NCBI RefSeq assembly: GCF_023094165.1
Contig: NZ_JALMDK010000013.1
Span: 62,001 to 126,000 of the forward strand
DNA from: Crossiella sp. S99.2
GTDB taxonomy: Bacteria; Actinomycetota; Actinomycetes; Mycobacteriales; Pseudonocardiaceae
DNA: 64,000 nucleotides
Reading direction: 5' to 3'
Below the pieces are notes generated by a model. It saw only the letters and a list, made by a program, of their open reading frames with translations. It searched no databases and was not told the origin of the DNA. Positions 25,743 through 34,227 of the stretch are shown here, piece by piece (the stretch's first letter is position 1; every line of letters begins with the position of its first letter). The position numbers and the translations under genes are program-made.

Positions 25743-25914
25743 CTTGGTGTCCTTTCCAGCAACGCTGGTTCGCGGCGGCGGAGATTGTCCAATCTGCAAC
25801 CAGTTCCAGCATGCCGCACCGGATGGCGCGCCGGTCGGTTCGCGCGGGGAGTTCACCGGGATGGCCGGATCATCGGACCCGGCCGGTTGCCGCCCGGCCG
25901 GGTCCGACGGCGGG

Positions 25915-26544
25915 TCAGGCCGAGCTGTCCTGGCGGGTGAGCTGCCGGGGGCGGAACCGGTCCGGGTACTCCATGAACTCGGCGATCTCATCGGCCCGGT
26001 CCCGGCCGGCGATCCGTTCCACCAGCCACAGCCCGAGGTCGATCCCGGCGGTGATGCCCGCGGAGGAGATCAGGTCGCCGTCGTCGACCACCCGCTCGTC
26101 GACCAGGGTCACGCCGAGACCGGTCAGCTGCTCGTGCGCGATCCGGTGCGAGGTGATCCGGCGGTCGCCGACCACGCCGGCGGCGACCAGCAGCTGCGCG
26201 CCGGTGCAAACCGAGACCAGGGTGCCGTCGTTCTCGGCGAGCTTGCGGATGGCCGGGAACCAGCGCCCGGAGGCGGATTCCTGTTCCACCCCACCGCCGC
26301 CGGGGATGATCAGCACGTCGGCGTCCGGGCGGTGCAGGCCGTCGGCGATCCAGCGGGTGCCGTCACCACAGGTGACGAAGTCCTGCTCGGTCAGGGTGAC
26401 CCTGGCGATGTCCAGCGGCACCCCGAGGGCCTGGGCGTGGTGCAGGGCTTCCGCGGGGCCCGCCACGTCCAGCACGTCGAGTCCGTCGAAGAGGGCGAGG
26501 TCGACGCGGATCGCGTCCGCGCCCGGTTTCAGCATTAGCGTCAC
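25915..26544 (-). CDS. DJ-1/PfpI family protein
   Basis: A 209-residue DJ-1/PfpI (glutamine-amidotransferase-like) protein. It has ADVLIIPGGGGVEQES and the nucleophile elbow VSVCTGAQLLVAAGVV, followed by RRITSHRIAHEQL. Proteins of this subgroup include isonitrile hydratase-like and thiol-dependent hydrolases. It starts GTG 26544 and is divergent from a GlxA-type AraC regulator that carries the same fold as its sensor domain, suggesting a regulator-enzyme pair. Confidence 0.9.
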   Translation of the reverse strand: MTLMLKPGADAIRVDLALFDGLDVLDVAGPAEALHHAQALGVPLDIARVTLTEQDFVTCGDGTRWIADGLHRPDADVLIIPGGGGVEQESASGRWFPAIRKLAENDGTLVSVCTGAQLLVAAGVVGDRRITSHRIAHEQLTGLGVTLVDERVVDDGDLISSAGITAGIDLGLWLVERIAGRDRADEIAEFMEYPDRFRPRQLTRQDSSA

Positions 26545-26664
26545 CCGGAAAAGCTAAATTCACCCGCGGTCGCCGAGGGTGGGTGAACGGGTCAACAAGT
26601 CCAGGGATCCGGCCACTGATCGGTGCGGTGAAACGAGAATCGCTGGCAGGATAAGGTTTTTGCC

Positions 26665-27666
26665 ATGGGCCACAACGGAACTGCCGGACACCAGGTGGCG
26701 ATTCTGACCCTGCCCGAGGTGATCGCGCTGGAAGTCGCGGTGCCGGTCGAGGTGTTCGGGCCGTGGCCGGAGTACTTCACCGAGGAGGACCCTCGGGTGC
26801 GCAACCCGTACCGGCTCACCCTGTGCGGGCCGCAGCCGCGGATCCGCTCCGGCGACTGGCTGACCACCACCGGCACCGAACCCCTGGACGCGCTGGCACA
26901 CGCGGACACCATCGTGGTGCCGGGCGTCGCCGACCCGCTGAGCCCGGTGGCCCCGGAGGTACTGGCCGCGCTGGTCGCCGCGGCCGGGCGCGGGGCGCGG
27001 CTGGTCTCGCTCTGCTCGGGCGCGTTCACCCTGGCCCAGGCCGGACTGCTGGACCACCGCCGGGTCACCACGCACTGGCTCTTCGCCGACCTGCTGCGGC
27101 ACCGGTTCCCGCTGGTCGACGTACAGGAGCGGCACCTCTACATCGACGACGGCGCGGTGCTCAGCTCCGCAGGCGTGCTCGCCGCCACCGACCTGTGCCT
27201 GTACCTCATCGCCCAGGACGTCGGCCAGACCGCGGCCAACGCGCTGGCCCGGCTGCTGGTCAGCCCGCCGCACCGGGACGGCGGCCAGGAACAGTTCGCG
27301 CGCAGGCCGGTGGTGGTGGCCGCGGGCCCGCTCAGCGGCTTGCGGCACTGGCTGCTGGCGCACCTGGACGGCGAGCACACGCTGACCTCCATCGCCCGCC
27401 AGGCCAAGGTCAGCGTGCGCACCCTGACCAGGCGATTCCACCAGGAAACCGGCACGACGGTGATGGACTGGCTGACCGCGCAGCGGGTGGCCAGGGCCCG
27501 GGTGCTGCTGGAGGACACCGACCTGCCGGTGCCGGTGGTGGCCGGTCAGGTCGGGTTCGGATCGGCGGAAACCCTGCGCGCGCACTTCGTCAGCCAGACC
27601 GGCACCAGCCCACAACGACACCGCCGCACCTTCCGCTCCACCCCCACCGCCCCCGTCCGCCGCTGA
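26665..27666 (+). CDS. GlxA-family AraC-type regulator
   Basis: A 333-residue regulator. Residues 9-190 are a DJ-1/PfpI-like domain (ADTIVVPGVADP, LVSLCSGAFTLAQAGLLDHRRVTTHW). Residues about 225-325 are an AraC double HTH (TLTSIARQAKVSVRTLTRRFHQETG, VPVVAGQVGFGSAETLRAHFVSQTG). ATG at 26665. It is probably the controller of the divergent DJ-1/PfpI gene. A large repeat palindrome follows its stop. Confidence 0.95.
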   Translation: MGHNGTAGHQVAILTLPEVIALEVAVPVEVFGPWPEYFTEEDPRVRNPYRLTLCGPQPRIRSGDWLTTTGTEPLDALAHADTIVVPGVADPLSPVAPEVLAALVAAAGRGARLVSLCSGAFTLAQAGLLDHRRVTTHWLFADLLRHRFPLVDVQERHLYIDDGAVLSSAGVLAATDLCLYLIAQDVGQTAANALARLLVSPPHRDGGQEQFARRPVVVAAGPLSGLRHWLLAHLDGEHTLTSIARQAKVSVRTLTRRFHQETGTTVMDWLTAQRVARARVLLEDTDLPVPVVAGQVGFGSAETLRAHFVSQTGTSPQRHRRTFRSTPTAPVRR

Positions 27667-27700
27667 CCCACAAGCCAGAAGCCCGGTCCGTAAACCCACC

Positions 27701-27773
27701 CGCCGTCGAGTTGGCCAAAGTGGTACGCCCAGTTGGGCCAACTATGCGTACGACTTGGGCCAACTCGACGGCG
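27701..27773. terminator. 73-bp near-perfect palindrome of the TTGGCC/GTAC family
   Basis: Outer arms CGCCGTCGAGTTGGCC (27701-27716) and GGCCAACTCGACGGCG (27758-27773) are exact inverted copies. Inner arms AAGTGGTACGC and GCGTACGACTT differ at one base, and the centre is AGTTGGGCCAACT. It lies between the convergent GlxA and sulfatase genes, so a bidirectional terminator role is natural, but the units are those of the dispersed intergenic repeat. Confidence 0.85.
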
Positions 27774-27801
27774 GAGACGGACTGCACCTCCGGTGACCTG
27801 C

Positions 27802-29193
27802 CTAGGGCGCGTATGGGACCAGGGTGGCGTCGATTCCTTCCCAGGCCGTTCGCAACGCGGCCAGGTCGGCGGGTCGTTTCTTCGCCAGGTTCGCCTGTTC
27901 CCGGACGTCGGCGGCGAGGTCGAACAGGCTTTCCGCGGTGCCGTTGCGGACGTATTTCAGGTCGCCGCGGCGCAACGCGCGCTGGCCTTTCATCCGCCAG
28001 AACAGATCCCGCCGCGGCACCGGTGTGCCACGGAACAGGTGCCCGGCCAGGCTGACCCCGTCCAGGGGATGTGCCGGGGACGGGGTGGCGCGGGCGAGTT
28101 CGAGGAAGGTCGCGGTCCAGTCCATGGTGAGCACCGGGCTGTGCTCGACCTGCCGCGGGCGGAGTTGTCCCGGCCAACTCAGCAGGGTGGGTACCCGCAG
28201 CCCGCCCTCGGCGACCTGGCCCTTGGCCCCGGAAAACGGCCAGGTGTTGGAGAAACGCTCGCCGCCGTTGTCACTGGCGAAGAACACCAGCGTGTTGTGC
28301 AGCTGACCGTTGCGGCGCAAGGCGTTGAGCACCTGGCCGATCGCGCGGTCCAGGTCCTCGACCATGTCCCGGTAGGTGGCAAGGGATCCGCCGTCGCGAT
28401 GTTGCAGCACGCCCTTCTCCCCCGCCTTGATCCTGGCGGTGAGTTCGTCGCTGATCTCCTTGTCCCCCGGGCCTTCCCACGGCCAGTGCGGGGTGGTGTA
28501 GTTCAGGTTGAGCAGCCAGGGTTTCCGGTGTTCCCGGCCCAGGAACTCGGTGGCCCGCTCGGTGACGATGTGGGTGTAGTAGCGCAGATCGTGGTACTCG
28601 ACCTCGTTCTCGAACAGGTCGTGCGCACCCAGGTAGGACAGCTTGGAGAAGTAGTCCAGGCCGCCGCTGAAGTTGCCAAAGAACTCGTCCCAGCCCAGCC
28701 TGGTCGGGCTGAACCAGGGCAGATAACCGCAGTGCCACTTGCCGATCAGCGCGGTGTCGTAGCCGGCGGCCTTCACCAGACTGGCCAGCGTCGGGTGCCC
28801 GATCGGGATGCCGTCGACCTCGTTGGGCGCGTCGATCGGCTCCTTGAGCCCGCCGCGCAGCCGACCCGGGTAGCGGCCGGTGTACAGGCCGATCCGGGTG
28901 GGCGAGCAGACCGAGGAGGCCGAGTAGGACTGGGTGAACCGGATCCCCGAAGCAGCGAGCCGGTCCAGGTTCGGGGTGCGGATCTCCGGGGCGCCGTAGC
29001 TGGACAGGTCGGCCCAGCCGAGGTCGTCGGCGAGGATGACCAACAGGTTGGGGCGTGGTGGTTTTCCGTTGCCCAGCGGCCGGAACGGCTCTTCGGCGGC
29101 CGCGGCCGCGCCGGGAGTGAGCGCGGTCAGCGCACCCGCACCGACCAAGCCGCCGAGCTGTCGCCTGCTGAGGTTTCCCGGTTCCCGCGTCAC
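27802..29193 (-). CDS. Tat-exported sulfatase
   Basis: A 463-residue type I sulfatase. The N-terminus LSRRQLGGLVGAGALTAL is a Tat signal. Metal ligands appear in LVILADDLGW (D56, D57). The active-site signature VCSPTRIGLYTGRYPGR contains C96, to be converted to formylglycine by FGE. It likely hydrolyses sulfate esters of glycans or aryl compounds outside the cell. GTG at 29193. The activating FGE is not in the window. Confidence 0.95.
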   Translation of the reverse strand: MTREPGNLSRRQLGGLVGAGALTALTPGAAAAAEEPFRPLGNGKPPRPNLLVILADDLGWADLSSYGAPEIRTPNLDRLAASGIRFTQSYSASSVCSPTRIGLYTGRYPGRLRGGLKEPIDAPNEVDGIPIGHPTLASLVKAAGYDTALIGKWHCGYLPWFSPTRLGWDEFFGNFSGGLDYFSKLSYLGAHDLFENEVEYHDLRYYTHIVTERATEFLGREHRKPWLLNLNYTTPHWPWEGPGDKEISDELTARIKAGEKGVLQHRDGGSLATYRDMVEDLDRAIGQVLNALRRNGQLHNTLVFFASDNGGERFSNTWPFSGAKGQVAEGGLRVPTLLSWPGQLRPRQVEHSPVLTMDWTATFLELARATPSPAHPLDGVSLAGHLFRGTPVPRRDLFWRMKGQRALRRGDLKYVRNGTAESLFDLAADVREQANLAKKRPADLAALRTAWEGIDATLVPYAP

Positions 29194-29253
29194 GGATCCG
29201 ACGCTAGGGACCGGTTTCCGCGAACGGCAGTCCGTCCCACGATGTGACCCGGG

Positions 29254-29601
29254 TTACTGCGATTCCGGTCTCAGTTCGACCTGCCGGCCCACATCGTCGC
29301 CCTCGGCCGCGTCCAGCACCGCGTCCAGCAGTCCGGGAAACCGGGATTCCAGGTCCTCGCGGCGCAGGTTGACGAAGCAGCGGGTGCCCTCCTGCCGGGT
29401 CCAGGTGAGGCCCGCGTCGCGCAGCACCCGCAGGTGGTGACTGAGCGTGGATTTGGCCACCGGGGCACGCAGTTCGCCCCAGCCGCGTTCCGCGCCGTCG
29501 CCGAGCACCCGCACCAGGCCGACCCGGATCGGGTCGCTGAGCGCGGACATGACCCCGATCAGGGTCAGCTCCTCGGTGTCTGGGTGCCGGACGTCCTTCA
29601 C
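29254..29601 (-). CDS. ArsR-family repressor
   Basis: A 115-residue winged-helix protein: ALSDPIRVGLVRVLGDG, then APVAKSTLSHHLRVLRDAGLTWTRQEGTRCFVNLRRED, the ArsR/SmtB recognition region. No obvious metal-binding Cys cluster is present. GTG at 29601. It is divergent from an SDR gene, with a strong inverted repeat between the two, so it is almost certainly the SDR repressor. Confidence 0.85.
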   Translation of the reverse strand: MKDVRHPDTEELTLIGVMSALSDPIRVGLVRVLGDGAERGWGELRAPVAKSTLSHHLRVLRDAGLTWTRQEGTRCFVNLRREDLESRFPGLLDAVLDAAEGDDVGRQVELRPESQ

Positions 29602-29615
29602 CGGACCATGATAAC

Positions 29616-29644
29616 TTGTTCGATGTTCTATGAACGTCGAACAA
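29616..29644. promoter_or_regulatory. 29-bp inverted repeat operator for ArsR/SDR pair
   Basis: TTGTTCGA (29616-29623) and TCGAACAA (29637-29644) are exact inverted arms; inside them GTTC-TAT-GAAC continues the symmetry, giving 12 of 13 paired positions. It lies 15 bases from the ArsR start and 10 from the SDR start, over both promoters. Confidence 0.65.
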
Positions 29645-29653
29645 AGGAAGATC

Positions 29654-30406
29654 ATGGCTGACTTCACCGATCGGGTCGTGCTGGTCACCGGCGCGGGCTC
29701 GGGCATCGGCCGGGCCGCGGCGATCGCGTTCGCCCAGGCCGGGGCACACGTGCTGGGTGTCGGGCGCAGGCAGGAGGCCCTCGATGAGACCGCGCGGGCG
29801 CATCCCGGCATCGCGGTGCTGGCCGCGGACATCCGCGCCGAGGACGCGCCTGCCACGGTGGTGCGGGCCGCGATCGAGCGCTGGGGACGCCTGGACGTGC
29901 TGGTCAACAATGCGGGCGGGTTCACCCCGGCGCCGCTGGCCGAGATCACCGCCAAGACGGTCAACGACCAGTTCGCGCTCAACGTGACCGCGCCCGTCCT
30001 GCTCGCCGCCGCCGCGCTGCCGCACCTGCGCGCCACCCAGGGCTCGATCCTCAACGTCTCCAGCCTGTACGGCCACCGCCCGATGGGCGAGGGCGGCTCG
30101 CTCTACGCCGCCAGCAAGGCCGCCCTGGAACAACTCACCCGCAGCTGGGCCCTGGAACTGGCCGCCGAGCGGGTGCGGGTCAACGCGGTCGCGCCGGGCC
30201 CGACCGAATCCGAGGCCCTGGCTGTGTCCGGACTGCCCGCCGAGGTGGTCGAGCAGATCAAGCAGGACGAGGCCGCCCGGGTCCCACTGGGCCGCCGCGG
30301 CACCCCGGCGGAGGTCGCGCTTTGGTTGCTGCACCTGGGCGATCCGGCGGTCACCTGGGTCACCGGGCAGGTGCTCACCGTGGACGGCGGGCTGGAACTG
30401 ACCTGA
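29654..30406 (+). CDS. Short-chain dehydrogenase/reductase
   Basis: A 250-residue classical SDR: cofactor motif TGAGSGIG near residue 13, NNAGG, catalytic Ser (NVSSLYG), YAASK tetrad (Tyr-Lys) and the C-terminal VTGQVLTVDGG. ATG 29654 follows AAAGGAAG; an upstream ATG at 29630 lies inside the operator and is rejected. Controlled by the divergent ArsR protein; substrate unknown. Confidence 0.9.
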   Translation: MADFTDRVVLVTGAGSGIGRAAAIAFAQAGAHVLGVGRRQEALDETARAHPGIAVLAADIRAEDAPATVVRAAIERWGRLDVLVNNAGGFTPAPLAEITAKTVNDQFALNVTAPVLLAAAALPHLRATQGSILNVSSLYGHRPMGEGGSLYAASKAALEQLTRSWALELAAERVRVNAVAPGPTESEALAVSGLPAEVVEQIKQDEAARVPLGRRGTPAEVALWLLHLGDPAVTWVTGQVLTVDGGLELT

Positions 30407-30446
30407 GGTCTAGGCTGGACGGCGGGTCCTGATCCGGAGGTTGTCG

Positions 30447-31049
30447 ATGTTCCTGCGCCGCTTCGCCCTGTCCGCCACGGTCATGCTGGGCGCGCTCACC
30501 ATCGGCGGCCCGGCCGCCCTGGCTGTGAGCACCGCGCCACCGGTGACCAGCACGGTCGAAACCCAGGAACTCCGCCGCCTCGGCCCGCTCACCGACCTGG
30601 TCATCCAGCGCCTGCTGGTCGGCGATCTGGTGGCCGCGTCCAAGTTCGGCACCGGCAAACCAATCGACGACCCGGTGCGCGAGCAGCAGGTCCTGGACGG
30701 GGTGCGGGCGCAGGCGGGTCCGCTGGGGCTGGATCCCGAGGCCACGGTCCGCTTCTTCCGGGACCAGATCACCGCCAACAAGATCGTGCAGCGCGGCCTG
30801 TTCGACCACTGGACCCGGCACCCGGACCAGGCACCGACTACCCGCCCCGACCTCAACCTGATCCGCCAGCGCCTGGACGAGTTGGCCACCAGGATGCTGG
30901 CCGAGCTGGTGTCCACAAAGGACATCCGCAAGCCGGGAATCGGTTGCCAGGTAAGACTTCTGGTCGCTCAGCACGTCGGCGCGGCCCAGCACCGGCTGGA
31001 CCGGCTGCACCGGCAGGCCCTGGACACCGGCGTCGGATCCATCTGCTGA
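30447..31049 (+). CDS. Secreted chorismate mutase (AroQ-gamma-like)
   Basis: A 200-residue protein with a signal peptide (RRFALSATVMLGALTIGGPAALA). The AroQ-type helical core follows: LTDLVIQRLLVGDLVAASKFGTGKPIDDPVREQQVLDGV, and FFRDQITANKIVQRGLFDHW. This matches periplasmic/secreted chorismate mutases such as the mycobacterial type, converting chorismate to prephenate. Two late Cys (GIGC, GSIC) may form a disulfide. ATG 30447 has CGGAGG six bases upstream. Confidence 0.85.
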   Translation: MFLRRFALSATVMLGALTIGGPAALAVSTAPPVTSTVETQELRRLGPLTDLVIQRLLVGDLVAASKFGTGKPIDDPVREQQVLDGVRAQAGPLGLDPEATVRFFRDQITANKIVQRGLFDHWTRHPDQAPTTRPDLNLIRQRLDELATRMLAELVSTKDIRKPGIGCQVRLLVAQHVGAAQHRLDRLHRQALDTGVGSIC

Positions 31050-31123
31050 CCTGCCCGCGGTCCGGGCGCCGCGGTCCACACCGGACTACGCTCGGCCGTG
31101 AGTGCGCGGGAGAGGAGCTGACC

Positions 31124-31360
31124 ATGGCGGACAAGGACATTCTCGGCACCATCGACGAGCTGGTCGCCGAGGAGCGCGCGTTGCGCGCGCACGGAACCGG
31201 CCTGACCGAGGCCGACCGCACCCGGCTGAAGTCCCTGGAACAGCAGCTCGACCAGTGCTGGGACCTGCTGCGGCAGCGGCGGGCGGCGGCGGAGTTCGGC
31301 CAGGACCCGGCGGATGCGACCACCCGGACCGCCGGTGAGGTGCAGGGCTACCTGCAGTAG
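31124..31360 (+). CDS. DUF2630 family protein
   Basis: A 78-residue charged helical protein (DILGTIDELVAEERALRAHG ... RLKSLEQQLDQCWDLLRQRRAAAEFG) matching DUF2630, a small actinobacterial family of unknown function. ATG 31124 is preceded by GAGAGGAG. It ends three bases before the convergent OsmC fusion gene. Confidence 0.85.
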   Translation: MADKDILGTIDELVAEERALRAHGTGLTEADRTRLKSLEQQLDQCWDLLRQRRAAAEFGQDPADATTRTAGEVQGYLQ

Positions 31361-31363
31361 CGC

Positions 31364-32302
31364 TCAGTACGCCGCCGTGTCGATGATGATCTCCGAGTGC
31401 AGGGTACGGTGCACCGGGCAGCGGTCCGCGATCTCCATCAGCCGCGCCCGCTGCGCCGCGTCCAGCTGACCGGTGATCCGGATGGACCGCTCGATCCGGT
31501 CCAGCCTGCCGTCCTTGGTCTCGCAGTCCGCGCAGTCCCTGGCGTGCACCCGGGAATGCCGCAGCGCCACGCTGACCCGCTCCAGCGGCCAGCCCTTGCG
31601 CTCGGCGTACATCCGCAGCGTCATCGAGGTGCACGCGCCCAGCCCGGCCAGCAGCAGGTCGTACGGGGACAGGCCGCTGTCCTCGCCCAGCGGGCGCGGT
31701 TCGTCGGCGGCGATCAGGTGGCGGCCGACGGAGATGGTCTGGCCGTACGACCCGGTGCCGTTCTCGGTGACCAGCACGTGGCCCTCGGGTTCGGCGGCGG
31801 GCTCGGGCAGGTGCCGGGCCGCCCAGGTGGCGATCAGCGTGCCCGCGTAGCCGGCGTCGCCGGGGGTGCTCAGCTCGTGGTCGGCGCCGTCGAGGGCGAG
31901 AAAGGACTTGGGGTGCCGGGCGGCCTGGAAGATCCGGCGGGCGTGGTCGACGCCCACCGCGTTGTCGGTCGGCGAGTGCAGGATCAGCAGTGGCGCGCCC
32001 AGTTTCGCGGGCAGCTCCCCCGGCGCGATCGCGGCCAGGGTGGCGATCGCGGCGGTGGCGGGCAGGTGCGGGGCGGCCAGCAGCACGGCCGTGCCGCCGA
32101 TCCCGTGCCCGAGCAGCAGCAGCGGTCCCGGCAGGTGTTCGGCCAGCCGGATCAGCTCGTCCGCGGCGGCCGCGCTGGCCTCCACCTGGTGCACGGCTAG
32201 ACCGGTGGCGGCCAGGGCCCGGCTGATCGCGGCCGCCGCCGGAGCGGGCAGGTTGTGCGCGAACAGGGCGTGAGCGTGCGGCAGGCCGGTCTGCGTGGTC
32301 AC
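31364..32302 (-). CDS. Alpha/beta-hydrolase-OsmC fusion, nucleophile missing
   Basis: A 312-residue two-domain protein. Residues 1-170 are an alpha/beta-hydrolase (LLLLGHGIGGTAVLLAA, LILHSPTDNAVG, GADHEL). The nucleophile Ser of GHSxGG is Gly here, while the late Asp and His remain. Residues 180-312 form an OsmC domain with the two redox Cys (GLGACTSMTLRMYAE and ADRCPVHRTL), a thiol peroxidase acting on organic hydroperoxides. The family usually keeps the Ser, so the hydrolase half may be a binding module here. GTG 32302. Confidence 0.9.
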   Translation of the reverse strand: MTTQTGLPHAHALFAHNLPAPAAAAISRALAATGLAVHQVEASAAAADELIRLAEHLPGPLLLLGHGIGGTAVLLAAPHLPATAAIATLAAIAPGELPAKLGAPLLILHSPTDNAVGVDHARRIFQAARHPKSFLALDGADHELSTPGDAGYAGTLIATWAARHLPEPAAEPEGHVLVTENGTGSYGQTISVGRHLIAADEPRPLGEDSGLSPYDLLLAGLGACTSMTLRMYAERKGWPLERVSVALRHSRVHARDCADCETKDGRLDRIERSIRITGQLDAAQRARLMEIADRCPVHRTLHSEIIIDTAAY

Positions 32303-32318
32303 GCGATGACCTTAGTGT

Positions 32319-33161
32319 TCAGGCCTTGGTGGCCACCACGATGGCGTAGCCGATCTCCGGGGTCACCGCGAGCCGGGCCATGCCGTTGTCCACGTCCGCG
32401 CCGTAGTCCACCGGCAGGTCCTCGGGGTCCATGCCCTCGAACCAGTCCGCGTTCTCCTCCTGCAGCGCGCGGAAGGTCTGCCGCAGCGACTCCTCGGAGA
32501 TGTCGGTCAGCTCGGCGAAGGTCAGCCCGCACTCGGCCAGCAGCGCCGGATAGTTCTCCACCGGGTGGATCGCGGCCACGTTGCCCGAGGTCCAGCAGGA
32601 CTGGAGCACCGCGTTCTGCTCGTCGGTCAGCGGCACCAGCTGGACCAGGTCCGCGATCACCAGCCTGCCACCGGGCCGCAGCACCTCGGCGATCTGGCGC
32701 AGCACCTGGCGCTGGTCGGGCATGTGGAACAGCGACTCGAACAGCCACACCCCGTCGAAGGAACCCGGCGCGAACGGCAGGTCCATCGCGTCGGCGAACT
32801 GGAACCGCACCCGATCGGCCAGCCCCTCCTCGGCGGCGAGCTGCCCGGCCCGGTCCAGTTGCAGCCTGCTCACGTTGACCCCGACCACCTCGACCCCGGC
32901 GGTCTGGGCCAGGTCCACCGCGGGACGGCCGGTGCCGCAGCCGATGTCCAGCACCCGCTGACCGGGCCGCACCGCGAGCTTCTCGATCATCAGCGCGGTC
33001 ATCCGCCGGGACGCGTCGCGCACCGAACTGCCAGGTGGCAGGTCCTTCCAGTACCCGATGTGCAGACTGCCGCCCAGGTCACCGGTGACGAACTCGGTGA
33101 TCTGGTCGTAGTACGCGCCCACCGTCTCGGCCGTAACCCCACTGGCACCCCGGATCACCAT
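32319..33161 (-). CDS. SAM-dependent methyltransferase
   Basis: A 280-residue class I methyltransferase. Motif I is VLDIGCGTGRPAVDLA near residue 70, followed by FADAMDLPFAPGSFDGVWLFESLFHM and LRPGGRLVIADL. The pattern fits small-molecule methyltransferases of polyketide or terpenoid tailoring. ATG 33161 is preceded by GGGAGGTGG. It has no biosynthetic neighbours; the OsmC fusion follows at 17 bases on the same strand. Confidence 0.9.
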   Translation of the reverse strand: MVIRGASGVTAETVGAYYDQITEFVTGDLGGSLHIGYWKDLPPGSSVRDASRRMTALMIEKLAVRPGQRVLDIGCGTGRPAVDLAQTAGVEVVGVNVSRLQLDRAGQLAAEEGLADRVRFQFADAMDLPFAPGSFDGVWLFESLFHMPDQRQVLRQIAEVLRPGGRLVIADLVQLVPLTDEQNAVLQSCWTSGNVAAIHPVENYPALLAECGLTFAELTDISEESLRQTFRALQEENADWFEGMDPEDLPVDYGADVDNGMARLAVTPEIGYAIVVATKA

Positions 33162-33420
33162 GGCCACCTCCCAGGTGAACCTGAGTACCGGACCGACTTC
33201 CACCCGGTCAAGCCCGGCCTGGACTTCACCATTCTGAACCAGTCCCGATTGATTAGGCCGTTCGGGTTATAACGCGATAGACCAAAAGGCCCTTTGCGGT
33301 GATGCGGATCATTTCGAAGTATTCAAATGAACGATGCCGGATACCGGGCTCTGGGTCTTGACTGGAGACGTTCATCCGATTCATCCCTGCCATTAGCTTT
33401 TCATCCCGAAAGGCCCCTTC

Positions 33421-34155
33421 GTGACCCTCAAGCGATCACTTTCTGTCGTGCTGCCACTGGTAGCCGTCGCCGCCATCGTGGTCAGCCCGGTCGCCCAGTC
33501 CAAGTTGCCGGCGCAGAGCCCGGTCAACGTGGTGCCGGAAGCGATCCAGATCGACCCGACGCACCCGAAACTGGACGTGACCTATGGTCACTCCGAGTTA
33601 GAGCTGGAGTACAAGCGCAAGGACGACACCAAGCCGGACGGCTGCCAGGTCCGCGACCACGAGGAAACCGAGGAAGCCAAGGTCAAGCCCGGTTCCGGTT
33701 TCGTCACCGCGGCCGGTGTCCGTTATGACCTGGATCAGTTCCATTTCCACACCCCGGCTGAGCATCGCTTCGCCGGCCGGCAGTACCCGCTGGAAATGCA
33801 CCTGGTGCACCGCAGCGCGGCCGGCAAACTGCTGGTGGTCGGCGTTCCGCTGCGGGCGGGCGAGCATTCCGTGGTGGACACCGTGCTGGCCAAGCTCGCG
33901 CCCGAATGCGGTCAGTCGGTGCACATTCCGAGCGTCAACCTCAACAGCCTGCTGCCGCACAACAAGCACACCCTGCACTACCAGGGTTCGCTGACCACCC
34001 ACCCCTTCACCGAGGGCGTGCAGTGGTACCTGGCCGGGGAGAAGACCGTCAGCCAGGCCACCCTGTCCCGGTTCCAGGGCCTGTTCAGCCACGGCAACTC
34101 GCGGGCCGTGCAGCCGCTCAACGGCCGTCACTTCACCGAGGTCGGCCTGATCTGA
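33421..34155 (+). CDS. Secreted alpha-carbonic anhydrase
   Basis: A 244-residue protein with a signal peptide (SVVLPLVAVAAIVVSPVAQS). It has the alpha-class zinc site H108, H110 (QFHFHTPAEH) and H127 (EMHLVH), the substrate-pocket SLTTHPFTEGVQW, and a probable disulfide pair, C75 and the Cys of APECG. It hydrates CO2 outside the membrane. Starts GTG 33421 after CGAAAGG. A perfect hairpin terminator follows the stop. Confidence 0.9.
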   Translation: MTLKRSLSVVLPLVAVAAIVVSPVAQSKLPAQSPVNVVPEAIQIDPTHPKLDVTYGHSELELEYKRKDDTKPDGCQVRDHEETEEAKVKPGSGFVTAAGVRYDLDQFHFHTPAEHRFAGRQYPLEMHLVHRSAAGKLLVVGVPLRAGEHSVVDTVLAKLAPECGQSVHIPSVNLNSLLPHNKHTLHYQGSLTTHPFTEGVQWYLAGEKTVSQATLSRFQGLFSHGNSRAVQPLNGRHFTEVGLI

Positions 34156-34172
34156 CCGGTTCCGTCAACCAG

Positions 34173-34208
34173 GTGAGCCCGGCGGGTTCAACCCCCCGCC
34201 GGGCTCAC
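34173..34208 (+). terminator. Rho-independent-type hairpin after carbonic anhydrase
   Basis: Perfect 14-bp arms GTGAGCCCGGCGGG and CCCGCCGGGCTCAC with an 8-nt loop, 17 bases after the stop. No U tract follows, as is common in actinomycetes. Confidence 0.8.
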
Positions 34209-34227
34209 TCTGTGCTCCACTGACCGG

